64,000 nucleotides of DNA from Bacteroidota bacterium. GTDB lineage: Bacteria; Bacteroidota; Bacteroidia; Bacteroidales; VadinHA17. The stretch is from contig JAKPDL010000227.1 of the NCBI GenBank assembly GCA_029552825.1, positions 62,001-126,000 of the forward strand. The letters are read 5' to 3'. The position numbers and the translations under genes are program-made. Of the stretch, positions 55,538 to 63,166 are shown piece by piece. Positions within the stretch are counted from its first letter, which is position 1. Each line of letters starts with the position of its first letter. The notes under the pieces are model-generated. The model had not been told where the DNA came from. It did not search any database and saw only the letters and a list, made by a program, of their open reading frames with translations.

Positions 55538-56800
55538 TCACCACCAGTACCTTTTCAGTCTTTCCTCCATCATTTTATGCTCGTTAAGGGCATTTTCAAG
55601 CCGTTTTAAGGCTTTTTCCTCTCTTTCCTGTACTGTCATAACCCCTGATGCTCTTTGAACGGCATATCGCCCGAAACGCTTTCTAAGCCTGTCCATTGCC
55701 ATGTACAGATTTACTTTTTCAGGGGTATCGTCGAACATGTCGAGTTGTTGAACGCCCCTTACAAGGTGGCTGAACCGTACCCCGATAAGTCTGATGAGCA
55801 TACGGCGCTGCCAGAGTCTTTCAAAAAGTTCTTTTGCAGCGCTTATCAGGATATGGTCGAATGCGGTGTAGGGGATACGTTTCTGAATTGTATAAGTATC
55901 GAAGTTGGAATATCTGATTTTTACTGTTACACACGAAGTGAGTTTTTCCTGGCTTCTCATCTCAAATGCTATTTTTTCGACCATGCTTACAAGAGTCTGG
56001 TTGAGCACTTTCACGTCGGTAGTATCTTTTTCGAATGTATGTTCTGTGCTTATTGATTTCTGTTCTGAATAGCTTATGACAGGGGTGGGGTCTATTCCGT
56101 TTGCCCTTTTCCAGATTTCAATACCGTTTTTTCCCATCAATCTTTCGAGCATTTCGGGAGGGATATTTCTCAGTGTGTATATTGTTGATATTCCCATAGC
56201 TCTCAGTATCTGGTATGTTTTCTGTCCTATCATAGGTATTTTTTTGATTGAGAGCGGATCGAGGAAAGGGATAACTATGTCTTTTGCCACTTCTTTTTCG
56301 CCGTTTGGTTTAGCTTCATCGGCAGCTATTTTTGAAACGGTTTTGTTGACAGAAAGTCCCATTGATACAGGCAGGCCTGTTTCTTTTATTATATATCTGC
56401 GAAGTTCATGAGCCCACCGGCTGCATCCGAAAAACCTGTCCATTCCGGTAAGATCTATATAATGTTCATCAATCGAAGCTTTTTCATAAAGAGGCGCCCT
56501 TTCGGCAATTATTTCCGTAACTATATTTGAGTACTTACTGTAAAGCTCCATATCGCCGCGTATGACTATCGCGTCGGGGCAAAGATTCATAGCAAGCTTC
56601 ATTGGCATGGCTGAGCTCACACCATATTGTCTTGCTTCATAACTGCAGCTTGCCACAACTCCACGGTCTGACAGGCTTCCGACTATCACCGGTTTGCCGT
56701 TCAGCCTGCTGTTCCTCAACCTCTCCACCGAAACAAAAAAGGTGTCGAGGTCAAGGTGCAAAACCGCTCTCTCTGTATTGCCAGCAATCATGGCATTCAT
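55538..56800 (-). CDS. dinB: DNA polymerase IV (Y-family, DinB/ImuB-like)
   Basis: A 420-residue translesion polymerase. Catalytic residues are Asp17 in LHLDLDTFFVSVE and the Asp-Glu of SIDEHYIDLT. The finger segment is SYEARQYGVSSAMP and the steric-gate aromatics are FF at 21-22. The little-finger domain is about 245-355. After it, QQLDMF fits the beta-clamp-binding consensus. The catalytic acids are present, unlike inactive ImuB. Met at residue 4 (56791) is an alternative start. First gene of the dinB-dnaE pair, divergent from the LexA-like gene. Confidence 0.94.
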   Translation of the reverse strand: MNAMIAGNTERAVLHLDLDTFFVSVERLRNSRLNGKPVIVGSLSDRGVVASCSYEARQYGVSSAMPMKLAMNLCPDAIVIRGDMELYSKYSNIVTEIIAERAPLYEKASIDEHYIDLTGMDRFFGCSRWAHELRRYIIKETGLPVSMGLSVNKTVSKIAADEAKPNGEKEVAKDIVIPFLDPLSIKKIPMIGQKTYQILRAMGISTIYTLRNIPPEMLERLMGKNGIEIWKRANGIDPTPVISYSEQKSISTEHTFEKDTTDVKVLNQTLVSMVEKIAFEMRSQEKLTSCVTVKIRYSNFDTYTIQKRIPYTAFDHILISAAKELFERLWQRRMLIRLIGVRFSHLVRGVQQLDMFDDTPEKVNLYMAMDRLRKRFGRYAVQRASGVMTVQEREEKALKRLENALNEHKMMEERLKRYWW

Positions 56801-56814
56801 TTTTTAAAAAATTA

Positions 56815-56846
56815 TTTGGTTATATCAAAAATCTATTTTAATTTTG
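56815..56846 (+). promoter_or_regulatory. Promoter of the LexA-like gene
   Basis: TTTG at 56815-56818 and TAATTTTG at 56839-56846, 20 bp apart, form a full Bacteroidota promoter, 48 bp before the ATG. The -7 box overlaps the large inverted repeat at 56842-56864, so a bound repressor would block it. Confidence 0.7.
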
Positions 56847-56894
56847 ATTAAAAATTAATCAAAATTCTGACTATAATATAATCAAATTTTTGAT
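56842..56894. promoter_or_regulatory. Candidate operators of the LexA-like/dinB divergon
   Basis: Two inverted repeats share an ATCAAA/TTTGAT core. The first is a 23-bp dyad at 56842-56864 with 10-nt arms TTTTGATTAA/TTAATCAAAA around AAA. The second is ATCAAA-TT-TTTGAT at 56881-56894, touching the start codon of the LexA-like gene. A further ATCAAAA half-site is at 56824-56830, nearer dinB. Together they cover the 94-bp divergent region. Confidence 0.68.
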
Positions 56895-57728
56895 ATGTAC
56901 TTCGCCAGCAACATAAAAATTTTAAGAAAGAGGAAGGGGAGGACCCAGGATGAAGTTGCCTGTGCCCTTAACCTTAAGCGCTCAACACTGAGCGGGTATG
57001 AGAATGGCATTGCCCAGCCTGATATTGAAACACTGATTTCATTTTCAAGCTATTTCAATGTTTCAATAGACACACTTCTCCGAGTTGATATTTCGAAGCT
57101 TTCCGACAGTCAGCTCGGTGAGCTTGAACGGGGTTACGATGCCTATATCAGGGGAAGCAATCTCAGAGTGCTTGCCACAACTGTCGACAGAAGCAATAAG
57201 GAAAACATTGAACTGGTAAATGAAAAAGCGAAGGCTGGCTATACAACAGGTTATGCAGATCCTGAATATATAGGAAGCCTGCCGGTGTTTAACCTGCCTT
57301 TTCTTTCAGAAAACAGAAAATACCGGACTTTTCAGCTTACAGGCGATTCAATGTTGCCCATACCCGACGGCTCATATGTTACCGGCGAATTCCTTCAGGA
57401 CTGGAGGAATATCATAACCGGCAATGCATATATTATTTTAACTCTCGATGATGGTATAGTTTTTAAAGTAGTGGAAAATAACATTGAAAAAAACGGCAAG
57501 CTGGTTCTTTATTCACTGAACCCTCTGTATGAGCCTTATGAAGTGCATGTTAATGAAGTAAAGGAAGTCTGGAAATTTGTTCATTATATAAGCAGCAAGC
57601 TTCCTGACCCCTTAATACCGGAAAAACAGCTCCTGAAAACAGTAGCTACAATAAAACGTGATCTCGAGCGCCTTAAAGCAAAGTTGGGAACTGAAATAAT
57701 TGATATTACTGAAGAAGCAAGCCAGTAA
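56895..57728 (+). CDS. LexA-like XRE-S24 autoproteolytic repressor
   Basis: A 277-residue protein. The N-terminal XRE HTH is at about 6-62 (RTQDEVACALNLKRSTLSGY). The C-terminal S24 peptidase has a cleavable Ala114-Gly115 bond in KAKAGYTTGY, the nucleophile Ser152 in TGDSMLP, and the general base Lys191 in GIVFKVVE. A basic tail with coiled-coil character follows (240-270). All residues for RecA-stimulated self-cleavage are present. It faces dinB-dnaE across a 94-bp region with inverted repeats over its own promoter. It is probably the SOS-type repressor of those polymerases; it is not a classical winged-helix LexA. Confidence 0.9.
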   Translation: MYFASNIKILRKRKGRTQDEVACALNLKRSTLSGYENGIAQPDIETLISFSSYFNVSIDTLLRVDISKLSDSQLGELERGYDAYIRGSNLRVLATTVDRSNKENIELVNEKAKAGYTTGYADPEYIGSLPVFNLPFLSENRKYRTFQLTGDSMLPIPDGSYVTGEFLQDWRNIITGNAYIILTLDDGIVFKVVENNIEKNGKLVLYSLNPLYEPYEVHVNEVKEVWKFVHYISSKLPDPLIPEKQLLKTVATIKRDLERLKAKLGTEIIDITEEASQ

Positions 57729-58265
57729 CTACTCCTTTGTCAGCTCAATTATCAGCTGTATTACTTTTTCTATTTCGTTATCTGGAACTTTACCCCTGTA
57801 AATAGCCCTGCAGACTCTGTTCTTATCCAGGATAATTATGCTGTAACTATCGCGGGGAAGTCCCCATAATTTCTGAAGTGTAGCATCATAGTCGAATAGA
57901 ATGGTAGTATCATATTTTTTGGCTTTGTTGCCTGCTATCACCCTTATCAGACTGTTGGGTTTCCAGGTTGATTTGCAGTCGACTATACCAAAACCCTTAA
58001 AATGATCCCTGCTTATTCTTTTATCAACATCCACAGCCTTATCAATGGCTTCATTGAATGGTTCATTCAGATCCTGCTCATCGGGATCCACATAATTTAT
58101 CTGCAGTACCTTGCCAGGCCATGAATCGAGAGAAAACTCTTTCTTCTGAGCGTCGGTAAGAACAAAATTGGGGGCCTTTACTCCAACTTCAAGGTTTACA
58201 GCTTGCCCTTTAAGACTTAATGAAGCAATAATGATGCTTAATGAAACAATAATTTTCCTTTTCAT
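57729..58265 (-). CDS. YtfJ-like exported thioredoxin-fold protein
   Basis: A 178-residue predicted periplasmic protein. The signal peptide covers about 1-21. The mature part resembles YtfJ/peroxiredoxin-like folds: VGVKAPNFVLTDAQKKEFSL, SWPGKVLQINYVDPDEQDLN, and SYSIIILDKNRVCRAIYRGKV. It lacks a CxxC pair, so it is unlikely to be a thiol oxidoreductase. Its stop is adjacent to the stop of the convergent LexA-like gene, with no gap. Role unknown. Confidence 0.7.
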   Translation of the reverse strand: MKRKIIVSLSIIIASLSLKGQAVNLEVGVKAPNFVLTDAQKKEFSLDSWPGKVLQINYVDPDEQDLNEPFNEAIDKAVDVDKRISRDHFKGFGIVDCKSTWKPNSLIRVIAGNKAKKYDTTILFDYDATLQKLWGLPRDSYSIIILDKNRVCRAIYRGKVPDNEIEKVIQLIIELTKE

Positions 58266-58358
58266 ATCTGCTGTTTTATAATTTTAACGAATATAGAAAT
58301 TTTTTATAATAACTTTTTACTGATTTTCAAATCCATAAGTTTGACATGAAATGATTTG

Positions 58359-59027
58359 TTATACAGCACATTCATTGAAAAAATCATTAAAAGGTTTGAG
58401 AACTTCTGCCACCTTAACTGCATAATCAAGATAATCAGGACTCAGCACCTTCTTTTCACTTATATAATTTACAACTGTATAGCTTTTAAACTTCAGTAAT
58501 TCGATATAAGGGTGGTCAGGACTGAAGCCCCTGGGAGCACTCTTAAGTTTTTCATCATCAAGTTCTCCGAAATACTTTTTAAAATCTTTATTTTCAATGA
58601 TTTTTAAAAATTCCTCAGGTTTTTCAGCTATTTTTTCCCTTATAGCCGCCAGCCATTCAGGAGGCGGTAAATAAGCACCCCCAGCGATCATATATTCTCC
58701 TGGTTCAAGATGAATATAATATCCTGCAAATCTGTGAATGTTTTTCCTGCCACCTCTGATAATGAGGGCTCCGAAATTTGTCTTATATGGAGATTTATCG
58801 TTTGAAAATCGTATATCACGGTTAATCCTGAAGATACAGGATTTAGCCTCGAGTCCTTTCAAAACCGGATCAAATTCAGTTATTCTGTCAATGAATGCCT
58901 GAACAAATGCCTCAAAATTCTTCCTGGAAGTTTCATAATTAACACGGTGTGCTTCAAACCAATCTCGGTTGTTATTCAATGCAAGTGCTTTAAGAAATTC
59001 AACCGTATTTTTCTGGATAGCAACCAT
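58359..59027 (-). CDS. DUF2461-family protein
   Basis: A 222-residue cytosolic protein with the DUF2461 pattern: LKALALNNNRDWFEAHRVNY near the N-terminus, RINRDIRFSNDKSPYKTNFG, and GGAYLPPPEWLAAIR. Widespread in bacteria and yeast but functionally uncharacterised. It stands alone; the 233 bp upstream, to the CotH gene, are AT-rich with nothing recognisable. Confidence 0.86.
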   Translation of the reverse strand: MVAIQKNTVEFLKALALNNNRDWFEAHRVNYETSRKNFEAFVQAFIDRITEFDPVLKGLEAKSCIFRINRDIRFSNDKSPYKTNFGALIIRGGRKNIHRFAGYYIHLEPGEYMIAGGAYLPPPEWLAAIREKIAEKPEEFLKIIENKDFKKYFGELDDEKLKSAPRGFSPDHPYIELLKFKSYTVVNYISEKKVLSPDYLDYAVKVAEVLKPFNDFFNECAV

Positions 59028-59260
59028 ATTGTTATTGTTCTGGTTTCGAAATATAGAAAATAATAGATAAAAACTTACTCATATTTTAAACCTTCCTGTA
59101 TTTATCTATTTTTTAAAATAAATTGCTTATAAAAAAGTTTAAAGATTAAGTCAAAGCAGGGTCAATTTAAATATTCATGGTGTAATGTAAATAGGATATT
59201 GAATTATAATGATTAATTTAATCACTTTGTAATTTTTAAATGTAGTGTTTCAATAAGATA

Positions 59261-61477
59261 TTGATTAACAATTTTTTAAAGATATTATTTATTGTTGCAG
59301 TTCTGACACTTAAGTATTCAGTCTGCAATTTTGCCCAGGAAATTGATCACTGGGAAACTCTTGTTATGTCGAATGACATATGGAAATATTTCATAGGCAA
59401 TGTTGAACCTCCATCCAACTGGGCCGCTACAGAATTTGATGATTCATCGTGGTTGAACGGCAAAGGAGGGATTGGATATGGCGACGGTGATGATTCTACG
59501 GTTATTTCCCCGGCAGGCTCTGTATATATGAGGATTAAGTTCAATGTTTATGATGCTGATGCTGTAGGTGCTGCGATTCTTTTTGTAGATTTTGACGATG
59601 GTTTTGTTGCTTACCTGAATGATCACGAAATAGCAAGAGAAAACATTGGGACACCAGGCGTGAGGCCATCCCATGATGAATATGCCATACTGACATCTTA
59701 TGAAGCACAGATGCTCTCGGGAGGTTTGCCTGCAAGGTTTGTTATTAATTATGATACATTATTAAAATATCTCAGAACCGGCGAGAATGTCTTAGCCCTT
59801 CAGGTACATAACTGTAATTCAACCTCTTCAGATCTATCTTCGACTACATTTCTGATTTTCGGAATTAAATCAGAGGAGAGGCTTTACAGGCCTGCGCCTT
59901 CCTGGTTTATAGAACCAAAAAATGATCTTACCCATCTTCCTATTATTGTAATAGATACTAAAAACCAGGAAATTCCTGATGAACCTAAAATTATTGTCAA
60001 TCTGAAAGTTATTAACAACGGACCGGGTACGATGAATTCGTGGCTTCAGCCGGGAACTGACTTTGATGGTCAGGCCAGTATAGAAATCCATGGACAATCG
60101 ACACAAATGTTTCCCAAAAAAAGTTATTCAATTGAACTTAAAGATTACCAGGGTAATGATATTAGTGTACCTCTTCTGGGAATGCCTGCGGAAGAAGACT
60201 GGATACTTCATGCTCATTACACTGATAAGACGATGATAAGATATGCACTTACCCTGCATCTTGGAAGTAAGATGGGATCATGGCAGCCCAGATTCAGATA
60301 TTGTGTTGTTTATTTGAATGGAGAGTATAATGGTGTTTATCTTTTAATTGAAAAAATAAAAAGGGATAAGGAACGGCTTGATATCAGCCGTCTGAGAAGG
60401 GAAGATGTTGCAGGAGATGAAGTGACAGGAGGATATATTTTAAAAGTTGACAAAATTGGCGGGCTGACATCCAATGACTATTTTGTATCATATCCTTATA
60501 TAATTTATCCTAATTCAAGAAATTACAAGTTTACATACGTTTATCCAAAATCAGATTCGATTGTTTATGAGCAAAGAGAATATATTAAAAAGTATATTAC
60601 AGATTTTCAGAATGTTTTGAACGATAAAGATTTTAAAGACCCCTTTACAGGTTACAAAAAGTACATTGATCCTTCATCTTTCATTGATTTTCAGATAATA
60701 CAGGAACTTACAAATAATGTAGACGGTTACCGCTTCAGTACATTTTTTTATAAAAAGAAAGACACACAGGGTGGTAAACTTTATGCCGGGCCTTTATGGG
60801 ATTTTGATTTGTGCTATGGAAATGTGAATTATTCTGATTATAACCTTTCAACATCGGGATGGCTTTATCCTCATTGCGGGCCGACGGATGCGTATACGAT
60901 GCACTGGTGGAAGCGATTGATGGAAGATCCTGATTATGTAAGGAATTTCATAATGAGGTGGAATGAACTTAGGAAAACATATTTTTCAACAGAGAATATA
61001 ATGCAATTTATAGACAGTATTGTATTGTATCTGGGCCCGGAAATAGACCGAAATTATCAGAAATGGCCTATTTTGGGCAAATATGTATGGCCAAATTATT
61101 TTATCGGGAAAACATATGAAGAGGAAATTAATTACCTGAAACAGTGGATAAATGACAGGCTTACCTGGATGGATGCACAAACTGGCTTAAACTCAAGTCT
61201 TTATAATGATGCTTTTGATAGTGAGTTTATTGCTTACCCAAATCCTTTTGATGAAAAGATAAAGTTAATTTTCTCAACACGGAGCACATTGCCTGTATCA
61301 ATGGAAATTTACGATTTTATGGGTCGTATGTGCCTGAATGACAAAATAATACCTGAATATTCAGGAATTCAACAAATAGAAAAGGATTTCTCAGAATTAA
61401 ATAATGGAGTATACATTATTATTCTGAAACAGAGTAACAGAATAATTGGCAAAAGGATTGTAATTAAGAGGTTGTAA
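59261..61477 (+). CDS. CotH-family secreted protein with T9SS sorting domain
   Basis: A 738-residue secreted protein. The only in-frame start ahead of the signal peptide (about 1-25, ending NFAQE) is TTG at 59261. Residues about 35-200 form a galactose-binding-like beta-sandwich (GGIGYGDGDD). Residues about 230-600 resemble the CotH kinase fold: IEIHGQSTQMFPKKSYSIEL, EEDWILHAHYTDKTMIR, GVYLLIEKIKRDKERLDI, and LWDFDLCYGN, whose Asp may bind metal. The last 75 residues (YPNPFDEKIKLIFS to the final KRL) are a type A T9SS sorting signal. It is therefore exported and probably cell-surface. Whether it phosphorylates proteins as spore CotH does is unknown. Confidence 0.85.
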   Translation: MINNFLKILFIVAVLTLKYSVCNFAQEIDHWETLVMSNDIWKYFIGNVEPPSNWAATEFDDSSWLNGKGGIGYGDGDDSTVISPAGSVYMRIKFNVYDADAVGAAILFVDFDDGFVAYLNDHEIARENIGTPGVRPSHDEYAILTSYEAQMLSGGLPARFVINYDTLLKYLRTGENVLALQVHNCNSTSSDLSSTTFLIFGIKSEERLYRPAPSWFIEPKNDLTHLPIIVIDTKNQEIPDEPKIIVNLKVINNGPGTMNSWLQPGTDFDGQASIEIHGQSTQMFPKKSYSIELKDYQGNDISVPLLGMPAEEDWILHAHYTDKTMIRYALTLHLGSKMGSWQPRFRYCVVYLNGEYNGVYLLIEKIKRDKERLDISRLRREDVAGDEVTGGYILKVDKIGGLTSNDYFVSYPYIIYPNSRNYKFTYVYPKSDSIVYEQREYIKKYITDFQNVLNDKDFKDPFTGYKKYIDPSSFIDFQIIQELTNNVDGYRFSTFFYKKKDTQGGKLYAGPLWDFDLCYGNVNYSDYNLSTSGWLYPHCGPTDAYTMHWWKRLMEDPDYVRNFIMRWNELRKTYFSTENIMQFIDSIVLYLGPEIDRNYQKWPILGKYVWPNYFIGKTYEEEINYLKQWINDRLTWMDAQTGLNSSLYNDAFDSEFIAYPNPFDEKIKLIFSTRSTLPVSMEIYDFMGRMCLNDKIIPEYSGIQQIEKDFSELNNGVYIIILKQSNRIIGKRIVIKRL

Positions 61478-61553
61478 TTAATTGGTGTGTCAATATCTGG
61501 ATGCCGGTTACTGGTTGTCAGATTCAGAAATATCCCAGGTTAAAGTTATGCGG

Positions 61554-61765
61554 ATGTTAACCAGCAAAGCTGGAAGGGAAAAAATCGTACCGTTCCGGTG
61601 CCAGAGGCCCCGGAACTGATTTTATGTTAACCAGCAAAGCTGGACGGAAAAATATAAAAGAGGTATGAAGAAATTTCCTTTAACATAAAATCGTACCGTT
61701 CCGGTGCCAGAGGCCCCGGAACTGATTTTATGTTAACCAGCAAAGCTGGACGGAAATTTCTTCAT
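61554..61765. repeat. Nested inverted-repeat element (REP/MITE-like)
   Basis: A 70-nt sequence occurs twice exactly (61581-61650 and 61687-61756), and its last part, ATGTTAACCAGCAAAGCTGGA, a third time at 61554-61574. Each unit holds two hairpins: GTTCCGGTGCC-AGA-GGCCCCGGAAC (one mismatch) and CCAGC-AAA-GCTGG. In the second copy these nest in longer arms: 61680-61692 pairs with 61724-61736 (13 nt), and 61665-61678 pairs with 61752-61765 (14 nt). It is GC-rich beside AT-rich flanks and carries no reading frame. It resembles a REP or small transposable palindrome, but no family can be named. Confidence 0.8.
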
Positions 61766-61813
61766 GATTCCCATAATTAATATTATGTTAAATAGTATTT
61801 TTATTCATAAAGG

Positions 61814-61855
61814 AATTCTATATTAATAATTTAATTCTATATTAATAATTTAATT
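61814..61855. repeat. Short AT-rich tandem repeat
   Basis: A 19-nt unit AATTCTATATTAATAATTT is repeated 2.2 times without mismatch. It could be slippage; no function is implied. The remaining 61478-61932 gap contains the palindromic element and a terminator only. Confidence 0.8.
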
Positions 61856-61885
61856 ACCTAACTCTCCCCTTTTTCGCAGGAATAA

Positions 61886-61914
61886 AAAACGCGGTTGAGT
61901 CACAACCGCGTTTT
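61886..61914 (-). terminator. Terminator of the TPR gene at 61933
   Basis: A 12-bp stem (61886-61897 with 61903-61914) with a 5-nt loop and a GC core CGCGGTTG. On the minus strand it is followed by a T-run, placing it 19 bp after the TPR stop. It may also stop transcripts from the CotH side. Confidence 0.88.
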
Positions 61915-61932
61915 AATTATTTATATTCGTTT

Positions 61933-63102
61933 TTACTGAATCTGTTCAAGCTTCTTTACTACCTCGTTGTATTTTGCTTCAAATTCAGGATTAACTGTTC
62001 TAAGTCTGAAATAGAGTTCCTTCAAATTTCTCAGAGAGTCTGGATCGTCTTTCTTGAGCTCAGCTGCTTTTTCAAAATAAGGCACAGCCTGGATAAATAC
62101 TGCATTTGCTTCTGCTATTGCAGCATTATATTTTGCAACATCCATAATTTCGTTTGCTTTCTGAAACATTGCAACAGCCTTATTGTAATAACAGACTCCA
62201 AGATTAAACTGAGTATTATACTCATCCCCTTTCAATTCAATGGATTTTTTAAGACTTGCTATTGCTTCATCATATTTTTCCTGCTTCATGTATAATACTC
62301 CTTCAGCCCAATAGAGTGTGTAATCGTTTTCTTTTTGACTTTTTGCCATGTTCAGATATGAGAAGGCTTCATCAAGCTTATCAGTTGTCATGTAGAAATC
62401 AACCAGGTTAAGTATAACATCCTGATTGTTAGGATATAATTCGAATGCTTTTTTCAGGGTAGCCTCAGCATTTGCAAGGTCATTCATTTCCTTGTAGCAG
62501 CTGTAGATAAGGAAATATGGCATCGGGCCTTCATATTTCATATCAGCACATTTCTGAAAATGTACTATTGCCCTGTCATACATTTTTGCATTGTAAGCTG
62601 CAAGACCTGCGTTGAAATAGATGCCCGTATCAGGAACTCCGATATATAGTGGACTGGTAGCAACTTTAATATTATTTTCAAATGATTTCAGAGCACCTGC
62701 AAAATCCTGAGCTTCAAATCTTTGAACTCCCTGAGTTATAAAGTCGTTTCCAAGAAGCACATATGTATTATTAAGCTTGAGCTGCTTGTCGATAGTACCC
62801 TTGGGATCAAGTTCAAGGGCCTTTTCATAAGCTGCCAGAGCTTCTTCAAGAGGATCAGCATAAAACGCTTTAAACTTGGGATTATCTGATCTGAAACATT
62901 CCTGTGCCAGCCTACCTTTGGCAACCCAGGTTTTAGGATTATTTTTTGATTTTTCATTAACCAGAGCCTGGTCAAGAGCTTCTTTTGCCTTATCGAGCAG
63001 TCCCTGATCAATATAACTCAGCGCACTGGTTACTTTCCCCATCTGGGCCAAAGCACCGTAAGTAATTGAAATCGAAACAAATATTGCTATTAACTTTTTC
63101 AT
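61933..63102 (-). CDS. Exported TPR protein
   Basis: A 389-residue predicted periplasmic protein. The signal peptide covers about 1-19, ending YGALAQ. About eight TPR units fill residues 25-370, for example PLEEALAAYEKALELDPKGT, AGLAAYNAKMYDRAIVHFQK and EGVLYMKQEKYDEAIASLKK. No catalytic domain. It lies 49 bp after gyrA on the same strand and has its own putative promoter within the gyrA end. Likely a scaffold of unknown partner. Confidence 0.86.
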   Translation of the reverse strand: MKKLIAIFVSISITYGALAQMGKVTSALSYIDQGLLDKAKEALDQALVNEKSKNNPKTWVAKGRLAQECFRSDNPKFKAFYADPLEEALAAYEKALELDPKGTIDKQLKLNNTYVLLGNDFITQGVQRFEAQDFAGALKSFENNIKVATSPLYIGVPDTGIYFNAGLAAYNAKMYDRAIVHFQKCADMKYEGPMPYFLIYSCYKEMNDLANAEATLKKAFELYPNNQDVILNLVDFYMTTDKLDEAFSYLNMAKSQKENDYTLYWAEGVLYMKQEKYDEAIASLKKSIELKGDEYNTQFNLGVCYYNKAVAMFQKANEIMDVAKYNAAIAEANAVFIQAVPYFEKAAELKKDDPDSLRNLKELYFRLRTVNPEFEAKYNEVVKKLEQIQ

Positions 63103-63131
63103 GGTTTAAATTTTAGTTATAAAAATCGCTT

Positions 63132-63166
63132 CAAATTTAAAACACTTTTAATTAAAATTCATCAAA
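63132..63166 (-). promoter_or_regulatory. Putative promoter of the exported TPR gene
   Basis: On the minus strand TTTG (63163-63166) and TAAATTTG (63132-63139) are 23 bp apart, at the long end of the consensus range. The -7 box is 29 bp before the ATG at 63102; the -33 box lies inside the 3' end of gyrA. Confidence 0.42.

Noticed and set aside
55655-56056. A 133-residue plus-strand frame
   Set aside because: Antisense to the little-finger region of dinB; no motif of its own.
57729-58265. TlpA-type thiol-disulfide oxidoreductase
   Set aside because: The thioredoxin-like pattern is present but the CxxC motif is missing; YtfJ-like fits better.
61554-61765. Possible CRISPR array
   Set aside because: Only two full copies of 70 nt with strong internal hairpins and nested arms, no regular spacers, and no cas genes.
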